DNA of 38,549 nucleotides from CAMDTE01 sp034679985 (GTDB lineage: Bacteria > Bacteroidota > Bacteroidia > Flavobacteriales > Schleiferiaceae), in contig JAXITR010000015.1 of the NCBI GenBank assembly GCA_034679985.1, positions 1 to 38,549 on the forward strand. The letters are read 5' to 3'. The notes below the pieces were generated by a model. That model saw nothing but the letters and a program-made list of their open reading frames with translations. It ran no database searches and had not been told where the DNA came from. Below, piece after piece: positions 1 through 10,300 of the stretch. Each line of letters begins with the position of its first letter. The first letter of the stretch is position 1. The position numbers were made by a program, and so were the translations under genes.

Positions 1-3000
1 AGCAGCAGTTACTGTTGCAATACCGTTGGTCAAGCTTACGTAGAAAGTATCACGAACCAATGTAGGACGGATGCGATCCATTACCCGTACAGGTACGTTA
101 AAGACACGAGCGTTACCGGCCACGTCAGTTACGGTAACACCAACAGAATAAACACTATTAGCTACATCGTACTGAGAGAAACCGTTACCGTCCAAGGTGT
201 ACTTAACATCGTTGCAGGTAAATGCCGTACGGCTTGCACCGAAGGTTAAACCACAATCTGAAATGTTGTCCAGCACGTTGCGCTTGATCCATGAGTTAAC
301 ATTTGGAGCGTACGTTGCATTACCAGCAGCATTGACAAACACCGTATCCTCAGCGGCAATGGCGTTCAACGGCAGGCTAGGACGAATGGTGTCCATTACG
401 ATTACACGAGCACCTACAGCAGCACTGTTCAAGTTAACATCGGTAATCTTCAAGAAGTAGAAATTATCACCCAAATCACCGCAATCGTAAGTGCGTGAAG
501 CCGTAGGGGTGATCTGCGTAGCAGAATCCAACAAACCACGAGTCAAACTAACCGATTCCTGATCGTTACACGGATCTGAAGAGGCGCTGTCCAAACCGAA
601 AGGATTGGTGCTCGAGTTGTACGGATTTGCATTGACGGTGATCGATGCTGTACCCGTTACACTCTGTGGAAGATAGTAGATGGTGTTTTTTGGGAAAACC
701 TTAGGCGCCCACAAATCAACTACAAACAAGCTCAAAGACTTAGTGTCCGTATTGCCATAAGCATCCGTAGAAACTACGGTGAACTCGCGCAGACCGTTCG
801 GATTAGCTGGAAGCGTGCGGAACAAACGGCTCACGTCCAAACATGTCAACTGACGCTGACCGTTGGCTGCAAGAACACCGTCCACAAAAAGGGCGTTCGT
901 AACTGGACCGCAATTGTCTGTTACTGAAGCAATGTAATCAATTGCAGAGTTGGATACCTGGTTATTTCCGCCAGTATTGATAGCAACAATGCGCTGTCCG
1001 AGGCTATCCAAACGGATCGTGTCACCGTTGGCGCGGTTCAAAGTCAACACCGGATTGATGTTGTCAATGACGTTTACAACTTTCGTTACCGTCGTGGTAT
1101 TGTTCTCAGCATCTTTAACTACGATCGTGATTGTACGCGGAGTTGCGATATCGTTGCAATTCAAAGTCAATGGAGACCAAGTCAAAGAAGTGATGCCGCA
1201 GTTGTCGGTAGCACTTGCAACTACATCATTTTGTTGGATGGTGTAGGAGCCGCTAGCGTTCAAAGCACGAGTTACCGTACCCGCAACAGTTGTTACAGCA
1301 GGAGCTGAATTGTCAACAACCAATACGGTACGCGTAACCGTGGTAGCATTGCCGCTTGCGTCTGTTGCGGTCAAGGAAATTGTCTGTACACCTTTGTCAG
1401 CGCACGTAAATTGTACTTGCGATGAAGTCAAAACTGGTGTGCCACAGTTGTCGGTCATGCTAGCAACCAAGGAGCTCGCCGTGATGGAAGCTGTACCGTT
1501 TACACCAAGAGCAACAGTTGGCTGCGTAGAAATTGCCGTCAACGTAGGCGCAATGGCATCAGCAATATTAACCGTTACCGTACCAGTGGTCGTGTTGTTG
1601 CTGGCATCGCGAGCAGTAACTGTAACAACTGCGCTGGTGCCGTTCGCACAAGAAATAGTAGTTGGGCTGTACGTGATTACAGGTTGAGCCGTGCAATTGT
1701 CAGCAGCAGAAACAAACACATCAGCCAAAGCAATGGCCGCAGTTCCGTTCGCTCCAACTTGCATGGTAATTGGCGAAGCAACCAAATTCAAGCTAGGAGC
1801 CAATTGATCCGTGATGGTTACGGTCAATTGGGTCGTGCGGGTCAAGCCACTGTTGTCACGTGCGAAGGCGTTGATGGTATTAACACCCAAATCAGCGCAG
1901 GTGAACAAAGTCTTGCTCAACCACAAAGAGTCGATACCGCACTCATCGGTTGCCGTTACGGCCGCGCTGGTCAAAATATTCACCGTACCGTTTGCTCCCA
2001 AAGTAGCATTCTGGTTGGTCACCGTAATGACTGGCTGCGTAACGTCAACAACACGTACTTGTGCCGTACCGGAACTTGTGTTGCCCGCCAAGTCAACGTT
2101 TGTCACCGTAAGAGTGAACGTTTGGTTAACGTCTGCACACGTAAAGGTGTAACGTGGGGTAACTGTCTTGTTTACGATACCGCAGTTGTCGTAACTGGTT
2201 GGATCCAACGCTCCTGGAGGAACTGAAATCTCACCGTTCAACATGTTGTTGGTGTACAAAATGTACACGTAGTTGATGGTGTTGGTAACGGGGGCCGTGG
2301 CATCCGTAACGGTCAAAGCAACCGTTTTCGGGGTTGACGCATTACCGGATTGATCCAGTACGCGGTAGAAAATGTTACGCGGTCCAACCTGTTGGCAACT
2401 GAACGACAAAGAGCTCAACCAAGGACCTGTAGCGGCCAAGGCGAGTTGCTGAGTCTGTACGGAGCAGTTGTCGGTGGAACCGTTCTCCACCAAATTGGGA
2501 GTAACTACTGCAACACCTTGACCGTTTTGGTTCGCGCCTGAAACGGTACCGATGGTGCGGCTCAAAGTAGCAACCGCGTTGGCTACAGGAACAATCTCAT
2601 CACGCAAAATCAAGTTTACGGTACCTGTGATAACATTGCCGTTAACGTCCGTAACAGAATAAGCTACTGCAACAGGAGTATTAACGTTCGCGCAAGCAAG
2701 GGTTGCTGGTGTGAAGACCACAGTAGGAGCACCGCAAGCATCGGCTGCAGTAAAGAAGGTACCTGCATTCAATTGAACCGAACCCGTTGCACCGTAGGTT
2801 CCGCTCATGCGGACTTCATAGGTATTCGGAGTATTTGCAACAACATGGTTCCAGACGATGGTAGGATTGGTTGCGTCAATAACGTTCACGTAAGCAGTAG
2901 CCGTAGAACTGTTGCCTTGAGCATCCGTCGATGTAATGGTCACCGTTTGCAGGCCAACATGTGCGCAGCTGAACGAGGAAGGAGTAATTGTGGTGGTTGG

Positions 3001-3966
3001 ATTCACCGTACAAGCATCGGTCACGGTGGCCAAATTCGCCAAAGTGATGGATCCCGTACCGTTCGCGCCCAAAACCAAATTGAACGGTGCGGACTGGATT
3101 GCACTCACCGTGATTGCAGGAGCAGTGACGTCCGTTACAGTTAATGTAACTGAGGTCGTGCTTGACTGACCGTTTGATGGATTCGTAACCGTCAACGTGA
3201 GCGCTACCGGAGCACCAACATCGGAACAGTTGAAGGAAGTGCGGCTCACCGAATACTGCAAGTTCGCAGAACAGTCGCTAAATGAACCGTTATTGAAACC
3301 GTTGATTTGCGCTTGACTCAATGTCAAATTACCCGTTGCGTCCAAAGCAATGGTCTGGTTCTTACCAATAGCGGTAGGAGCAGAAATGTCGTAAACCCGA
3401 ACCCAAAAAGAGCGCGGGGCAGTTGTATCTAAATTACCTGCTTGATCCGTGGAATAATAAAACACCTGGATCGGCCCCAAGGGAACATCAGCGCAAGTAA
3501 AGACACCACGCGAAATGGTCATCTTCGGATACTTCACTGAGGTATAGGGAGCCTGTGGAGACGGTGTTCCTCCCAAACGAACGGTACCGCAGTTATCGCG
3601 AGAATGTGCGATGACTACGTTACTTGTACCCGCTGGGCTTGAGGGGTTTCCACTATAGGTTGATGCAGCCGGAATAACAACTTTGGCTACACCATCCGCT
3701 AAATTAGAGGGAGTGAAGTAAGCTACGTTACCGGAGTCACCGTAAACATAAGCCACTGCCTGGCCACTGGAACTTTGAGGAACAGTGAGGCGTAGTTTGT
3801 AAGGATCTGCTTGCGTTCCAGCTCCAAAGCCGCCGAGGCTCGGTTGAACAACAAAAACCTTGGGTTTCGTTACATCTGTAGTACACGGCAGTGTGGTTTG
3901 GCCAAAAGAAAGCTGGCCGAGCGCTGCAATAACAAATGTACCTAACGACAGTACGAGTCGCTTCAT
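1..3966 (-). CDS. Giant secreted protein of HYR-like repeats, C-terminus beyond window
   Basis: The frame is open from the ATG at 3966 to base 1, giving 1322 visible residues; the C-terminus is outside the window. Residues 1-22 form a signal peptide (MKRLVLSLGTFVIAALGQLS, then FG/Q). The rest is an array of about 85-residue beta-sandwich modules of the HYR/Ig-like kind. I count 13 module cores with the pattern D-N/A/E-C-G/S, 15-30 residues, aromatic-x-C-x-D-x-G, then a TDxxGN-like turn and a strand ending in VxD. The paired cysteines suggest one disulfide per module. No catalytic domain is visible. The family is typical of Bacteroidota extracellular adhesins or matrix proteins exported by Sec and then T9SS; a T9SS sorting domain would lie in the missing part, which is inference. 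It lies downstream of the second giant protein on the same strand but has its own promoter. Confidence 0.85.
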   Translation of the reverse strand, partial: MKRLVLSLGTFVIAALGQLSFGQTTLPCTTDVTKPKVFVVQPSLGGFGAGTQADPYKLRLTVPQSSSGQAVAYVYGDSGNVAYFTPSNLADGVAKVVIPAASTYSGNPSSPAGTSNVVIAHSRDNCGTVRLGGTPSPQAPYTSVKYPKMTISRGVFTCADVPLGPIQVFYYSTDQAGNLDTTAPRSFWVRVYDISAPTAIGKNQTIALDATGNLTLSQAQINGFNNGSFSDCSANLQYSVSRTSFNCSDVGAPVALTLTVTNPSNGQSSTTSVTLTVTDVTAPAITVSAIQSAPFNLVLGANGTGSITLANLATVTDACTVNPTTTITPSSFSCAHVGLQTVTITSTDAQGNSSTATAYVNVIDATNPTIVWNHVVANTPNTYEVRMSGTYGATGSVQLNAGTFFTAADACGAPTVVFTPATLACANVNTPVAVAYSVTDVNGNVITGTVNLILRDEIVPVANAVATLSRTIGTVSGANQNGQGVAVVTPNLVENGSTDNCSVQTQQLALAATGPWLSSLSFSCQQVGPRNIFYRVLDQSGNASTPKTVALTVTDATAPVTNTINYVYILYTNNMLNGEISVPPGALDPTSYDNCGIVNKTVTPRYTFTCADVNQTFTLTVTNVDLAGNTSSGTAQVRVVDVTQPVITVTNQNATLGANGTVNILTSAAVTATDECGIDSLWLSKTLFTCADLGVNTINAFARDNSGLTRTTQLTVTITDQLAPSLNLVASPITMQVGANGTAAIALADVFVSAADNCTAQPVITYSPTTISCANGTSAVVTVTARDASNNTTTGTVTVNIADAIAPTLTAISTQPTVALGVNGTASITASSLVASMTDNCGTPVLTSSQVQFTCADKGVQTISLTATDASGNATTVTRTVLVVDNSAPAVTTVAGTVTRALNASGSYTIQQNDVVASATDNCGITSLTWSPLTLNCNDIATPRTITIVVKDAENNTTTVTKVVNVIDNINPVLTLNRANGDTIRLDSLGQRIVAINTGGNNQVSNSAIDYIASVTDNCGPVTNALFVDGVLAANGQRQLTCLDVSRLFRTLPANPNGLREFTVVSTDAYGNTDTKSLSLFVVDLWAPKVFPKNTIYYLPQSVTGTASITVNANPYNSSTNPFGLDSASSDPCNDQESVSLTRGLLDSATQITPTASRTYDCGDLGDNFYFLKITDVNLNSAAVGARVIVMDTIRPSLPLNAIAAEDTVFVNAAGNATYAPNVNSWIKRNVLDNISDCGLTFGASRTAFTCNDVKYTLDGNGFSQYDVANSVYSVGVTVTDVAGNARVFNVPVRVMDRIRPTLVRDTFYVSLTNGIATVTAA

Positions 3967-3989
3967 GGTTGTGGTATTTAGGATTGTTG

Positions 3990-4017
3990 CAAAGGTAGAG
4001 CATTTTTAACATACGCA
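3990..4017 (-). promoter_or_regulatory. Bacteroidota-type promoter for the HYR-repeat protein
   Basis: On the minus strand a perfect -7 box TACCTTTG (3997 to 3990) is preceded, 17 nt upstream, by TTG (4017 to 4015). This matches the Bacteroidota consensus TTG-N17-23-TAnnTTTG. The box ends 23 nt before the ATG at 3966, so the leader would be about 17-20 nt. No Shine-Dalgarno-like sequence is obvious. Confidence 0.7.
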
Positions 4018-4278
4018 ATACCTGAAACAAGAAAAAAATGTTACTAAAGTGTTGATAACTTCAAGATCGGAAAGTGGAAAACGGAACAAACCAACATCTA
4101 ACTACTTCATTCATAATACTTTGGGCCAAATTACTGGCTCTACCAATGGAGTGATTCCCTCTATACACCCTAGGTTACACGCTAAAAATGTTTCTTAAAA
4201 GTCCGCGTTAAGACGCTCCTTATCAGAATGCAACCCCGCAGCCTCCTTCATTCTAATAAATATCGATTTATTATCCAT
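4018..4278. other. Gene-free spacer between the two giant genes
   Basis: This 261-base stretch lies between the promoter of the HYR-repeat gene and the terminator of its upstream neighbour. I see no supported coding region or structured RNA. The only structure noted is a short AT-rich inverted repeat, ATAAAT-ATCG-ATTTAT, at 4256-4271. It could hold upstream regulatory sites, but no motif supports that. Confidence 0.4.
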
Positions 4279-4308
4279 AAAAAAAGGGCCACCGCAGTGC
4301 GGTGGCCC
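4279..4308 (-). terminator. Strong intrinsic terminator of the 2610-residue protein gene
   Basis: A 10-bp perfect GC-rich stem (GGGCCACCGC at 4286-4295 with GCGGTGGCCC at 4299-4308, 3-nt loop) is followed on the minus strand by seven T residues (4285 to 4279). It begins 22 nt after the stop codon at 4331. It separates transcription of the two giant genes. Confidence 0.9.
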
Positions 4309-4330
4309 TTATTAATAAGGACTAACCTAA

Positions 4331-7300
4331 TTACTTCACGATCTCAAAACGCACAACACGCGTTTCTCCTTCGGTGCTGGTCAGGCGTGCCAAGTACAAA
4401 CCGCTTGGCAAAGAAGAGGTGTTCAGTTGAATTTCGTTGGACTGGTCGGCTACAACCGGTACGGTTAAAGCTTGTCCACTCAACGTGTACACTTGAAGAC
4501 CTGCCAAGTTGTTGCTGCTCAATCCAACCACCTTCACGAAATCCGTTGCAGGAACCGGGTACACACGAAGGTCTAAAGAAGACAATTCGTCGGCGCCCAA
4601 AGAAGAACCGTTGTAGTTAACCTCAGCAGAAGCTGCGGAGCAACCCAAGGTATTGGTCACTTCAACTTGGTAGCGACCCAAACCTACTACCGGCTGAATC
4701 TTGTTCACACCTGTAGCGATTGCCGTTCCGTTGTAGAACCACTGGTAGGAAGTTGCGATGGTATTTGCATCCAACAATCCACCGGGCAACAAGCTAACCG
4801 TAGGTTGTGCAGGCGCTGCATTTACAAAAGCATTGATTACACCCGTGTAGATACAACCGTTGCTCGCTGTAAACGTGTAGTTCAAAACGTTGTTGCCGGC
4901 GTTGGCCAAAGCAGGGTTGAACATGCCGTTGGAAACACCAGGACCGGTGATTACCATTCCTTGGATGCTGCCCAAAGAAACAGGAGCATCATTGGGGCAC
5001 AAGTTCGGAATGGTCGGAACGGTTGGAGCAGCATTCACTACGGTTACCGTAAAGCTGTGCGAAGTGGTGTTGCCGGCGCCGTCTTTGAATTCATGAGTCA
5101 CTACGGTAGCGCCCAACGGGAAGGTAGATCCGCTTGGCAAACCAGCTGTGCGCTTCACCGTAAACCCGCAGTTATCGGTAACGGTGTAGCTGTAATTCAC
5201 TTGGCTAGCGCAGTTACCAACCGTTACGTTGGACGGAGTAGTGCCCAAAACAGGAGCGCTGTTGTCAACAACAGTTACCGTTTTGGTTGCTGTAGTTACG
5301 TTACCGGATGCATCCGTGGCCGTCAAAACAACAACCTGGCTACCTACTTCGGCGCACGTAAACTGCAACTTGGAAGCAACCAAGGTCACACCGGAGCAGT
5401 TGTCCGTTGCAGAACCCAATTGAGCCAAGGTAACAGAGCCTTGACCTGAAGCATTCAAGGTAACCGTTGCAGGAGCTGCAGCAGGAGTTACAACCGGAGC
5501 AGTCAAATCCATCACGACTACGGTAGCCGTTTTGGTCGTAACGTTACCGGCTGCGTCCGTAGCTGTAACCGTCACGGTGTTGTTGCCCTTGTCGGTGCAA
5601 GTGAATGCCGTCTTGCTCAAAGTCACAGTTGGTGCAGCAGAGCAGTTGTCAGAAACGCTGTTCACCAAAGCTGCAGAGGTCAACGTTGCCTGACCGGAAG
5701 CATTCAATGCCAACACTACAGGTGATGCAGTTACACTCAACGAAGGTGCAATCGCATCCGTCACGGTCACCGCTACGTTGCGGGTACGGGTGTTGCCCGA
5801 ACCGTCTTTCGCAACAATCTGAATGGTATTGGCCCCCAAGTTGGAGCAACCGAACTGCAAGGAAGACGTATTGACTGCAACAGTACCGCAGTTGTCGGCA
5901 GAGCTGATGTTCAACTGGCTCAAAGAAACCACCGCAACACCTTGAGCATTCAGAGGAGCACTCAAAGTGGCCACAGAAGTCAACGTTGGTTTGATGGTAT
6001 CCATCACAGTGACGTTGAAGGTTCTTGTGGCAGCATTACCAGCAGCATCCGTAACAGTCATGACCACAGGCTCAACCCCGCGATCAGCACAATTGAAGGT
6101 TGACTTGCTCAATGAAGTTACCAAACCAGCCGTAGCTGTACAGTTATCCGTTGCTGTGCCCAAAGCGGCGGCTGCAACGCTGGCCGTACCTGAAGCATTC
6201 AAGTAAACAGACACAGCGGCATTGGATACGATCACAGGAGCCGTGTTGTCTTGAACCAAGACGTAAACCGTACCGGTAGTGGTGTTGCCCGAAGCATCCG
6301 TTGCCGTGATGTTCACGGATTGCAAACCAATCTGGCCGCATGCGTAGGTTACCGTAGGTGCAGAAACCGTTACTGCACCGCAATTGTCCGTTACGGCATT
6401 CACAGCTGAAGAAGCATTAAATGCTACTGTACCGCTCGCTCCCAAAGTAAGTACCATGGGGGATGAGGTGGTGTTCAAAGCAGGAGCAATCAAATCCACT
6501 ACTTGAACTTGAGCCGCTACCGTAGTTGCGTTGCCGTTGCCGTCTACCACGGTTACGTTCACCGTGTTGGCGCCTTTGTCTGCGCAAGTAAATGAGGTCT
6601 TGCTCACGGAAGTGCTCACAATACCGCAGTTATCCGTGGCCGACAAGATCACATCACCAGCAGATAAAGTGGCCGTGCCTGAATTGTTCAAGGAAATCGT
6701 AGCGGACTTAGTGACCAAAGTAGGAGCAACTGCATCTGAAATTCCAATTACAACTGTACGTACACTGAAGCAACCTTTGTTGTCGGTTACACGTCCCACG
6801 TACGTTCCTGCTGGCAAGTTGGTTGCTGTTGCAGACGTTTGGATTGGGTTGGTGTTCCAGCGGTATTGGTAAGGGGCATCACCACCAACGTGCGTGATGG
6901 TTGCCTGACCGTTGGCTTGACCCAAGCAGGTTACGTTGGTAGAAGAAACTACTTGGCTTCCTACCGAATCCGATGCGTTGATGCGTTGCTCAAACGTTAC
7001 CGCACAATTGTTGGCGTCCGTGATGGTAGCCGTATACAATCCTGGGGGCAATCCCGTGATGGTCAAACCGGACTGGGGCGTTGGAGTGTCCCAAGTAATG
7101 GTCTTGGCACCGGTACCGCCCGTTACAGCAATAGTAGCAGAACCGTCTACAGACGTACAGGATACCGTTGAGGTTGTTACGGTTGATCCAGCGATTTGAG
7201 GCGCTTGACCTACCGTGTAGTTCTGGGTGTACTCGCAACCGTTGGCATCCGTCAAATGAACCGTGTACTGACCGGCCACGATGGAAGCAAGGTCTTCAGA

Positions 7301-10300
7301 AGACTCACTGAACACTGTATCGTTGGCCAAAGACCAGTCGTAGGTGTACGGAGCCGTTCCGCCGGTAAAGGTTGCATTCAATGAAGCCGTATTGGCGCCG
7401 AAGCAATCTGCAGCTACGCTTGTTGCGGTAGAGGCCAATACCGCAGGTTGGGTAATGGTAAAGGTTTGGGTATTCAAACAGCCAAAGGCATCACGAACGC
7501 GGTACGTGTAACTACCCGATACCAAATTCTCGTAACTCGTTACAGATCCCCAAGGGCCCGTTGAGCCCGAAGCAAACTCCGCTAAGCCGTTGGCTCCCGT
7601 TGCAACGAGTGTGATTTCACCATTCGCTTCGTTGTGGCAATTAACGTTTTGTACCAACGATGTTGCCAAATTCACGGTACAACCGTCGTACACACGTACG
7701 TCATCGACTGCGATGTCTCCCGTAAAGCTCGTGCCCTTTGCATAAGCTATGCGTAAGAAAACACTGGGCGCATTGGCATAAGCACGCAAAGACATATCCA
7801 ATGTAATCCATGCAGCAGCACTGCTTGTTTGCTGCTGACCGGAAAGCGTATCCAAATTGATCCACGTTTCACCGCCATCAATAGAAACCTGAGGGTACAT
7901 AGTACCCATGGTAGCACCAAACATGTGGTAATTAAAGGAGAACTTCGGATAAACTTGGCCCGCAAAAGTGTATTCCGGCAACATCAAGTAAGCCATTTGA
8001 CCGGTAGATCCCGATGAGGTTTCAACGTACATGTAATTGCTTCCCGTTGCCGCCGACGATGGTCCTGTGCCTGAACCACTTGACGCTGTAGTTCCTGACC
8101 AAATTTCCCAACCGTAAGTACCGGTACTGGTGCTACGAGGACTTGCAGTCCAACAAGGACTAATGGTCTTCGGTGAAGCCGTGAATGACCAGGGAGCGGA
8201 TTCAAAGGACTCAGCAGTATTGGATACTTGTGATTGGGGACATCTTGTCGTTAAACTGAACGGTCCAACCCAAGCACTTGTTGACGTTGAAGAGCAAACC
8301 GCGCGCACGTAAAATTCATAAGTCGTGCTACCTGTTAATCCAGTAACAACCACATTGGTTCGACTCGAAGTTGGTAAAATCACTCCTGAACCTGGCACGT
8401 GACCTACCGCACCATACTCCAACTCCCATGCAGTTTCAGCAGACGCACCCTGCGACCAACTCAAACTAACTGAGTTAGACTTTACCGGGATTGTTACATT
8501 GGCCAATCCTAAATTACCCGGACGCTTACATGCATTAAATTCCTCCGTCGTAATTCGATCAATCGCAAGACCCAGCTTTGGGTTTGTTGATGTTGAACCT
8601 GCAGAAATTCCAACAAACCTGAAACGAACATTTCCATTGGCAAAATTGGACAAGTTCACTTCAGCAGTATTCCACGAGTCTAACGATACCGTCGGCAAAT
8701 TCACACCAAACTCATCGGTCCAAGTCAAGCCATCGTCTGTTGATGCCTGCAACTTAAGAGGTGATGAAAATAAAGGAGTAACCGCTTGTGCCGGAGTAAA
8801 CCCAAAACGCATGTTTGGACGGGTTGATGTTGCTCCTTTTGACGATATACTCGTGTAAGCTAGAGAACAGCCACTTGTCGTCGCACCGTCAATGTAAGCA
8901 TAGTATACGGACGACCACGACGTTGAAGTAGTGTTTATTCCCCCGTTTGATCCGAAAGCTACATTGTCAAAACAAACCTGAAACACAACATTACTCACGC
9001 CATCCCAAACAAACGGAGTGGTAAACGTGTGCGTATTCCAACCGGTTGATGTAATTGTAACTCCATTTGTTGGCGCAAAGACAGTAGTAAAGGCCGTAGA
9101 AGGAAGTGGAGTTGCCATATCAACTGATGCCGTTGCCGCAGCCGAAATTGTAAATCCATTGAAAATATTATTACAACCAGTACAAGTAGGAAGGGATGTT
9201 ACATCAAATGAAATCGAATTGATGATCCCAGAATTCGCTCCAAGCATACGCTGCAATTCATCTGCACGAATCATGTACTGCTGTCTTGCGTCCATGTAGC
9301 CCATTCCATAGGGAGTAGACAGCGATGAAGTAGAAGCAGATGCCCCCCCAAATGGACGATTACCCGCACCTACCCAATAATCAAAAACAAGTTGCTTTGG
9401 AGCAGTAGGTAAGGCCCGGCCTTGCAATTCGAGACTGTAAGGGTTCGAAACTATTGGACTGGTAGGCACTAGGTAGGCATACTTTGACCCTTCACTGGCA
9501 ACTGTTGGGCCCGAAGAAGTCGAAGGACCTTGAACACTCCAACCAGTAGTCAACGATCCGGGGTAGGATACTGTACAACCTGAAATAGGGGTTGTTCCTT
9601 CAAAATTCTGAGCTATTGGTAATACTGTTGAATATGAACACAACGTTGTTCCATTGATTGCCGACGCCGTTAACAAACTTGAGTCGCTAGCTGAACAAAG
9701 TTCATACAGGTAAACCTCATAAGTCGAATTCGCAGCAAGACCGGAAATCCGCGCAGAGGAAGCAGAACCAAAAATCACTTGACGTGTCCAATTCTGTACT
9801 CCTTGTTTGCGATAACGGAAAACGGTTCCCAACTTCGATGGATTCAGTGTTGTCCAAGTCAAATCCAAACTAGATACACCCCGACCAACCAACTGAATGT
9901 TAGAAGGGCGCTTGCAAGGATAATAAATGAACTCGTACGCTCCACGATCTGGAGTTGTTTGAGAACGAGCGGCACCGGTGAAATCCGTCAACACACCAAC
10001 TGGAGAGGCATTGTTGCTGACCGCGATTCCTTGAGGTGTTAAGTCTGTATTACTGTTGTACTCTGGGTCAGCGTTCGTTGAATTAGACTCACGACCACCT
10101 GCAAAAGAGGATACATAGGCCGCATAAGAGGCTTTGTTACCACCGTATGTGAATTGTGCATCAATTGCACCCAGTCCCCAATAAGTATTGTTGTTTATTG
10201 TCGAGAAAGTTGGATAGGACGTGCTTTCAATGGACATTACTCGTCCAGTACCTTTATTCACGACAACGTTGTTCGCAAAATTGACACCAACTTGTGTAGT

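Noticed and set aside
1684..2226. Plus-strand open frame of 180 codons (and others between 197 and 3169)
   Set aside because: All are shadows of the minus-strand HYR-repeat gene; the repeats create recurrent open frames opposite them.
5000..6700. Regularly spaced similar DNA segments resembling a direct-repeat array
   Set aside because: The period is about 250 nt, the copies are diverged and they stay in frame, so these are protein-module repeats and not CRISPR or satellite DNA.
4667..7384. Several plus-strand open frames of 60-260 codons
   Set aside because: They lie opposite the repeat region of the 2610-residue protein and show only the complement of its repeat pattern.
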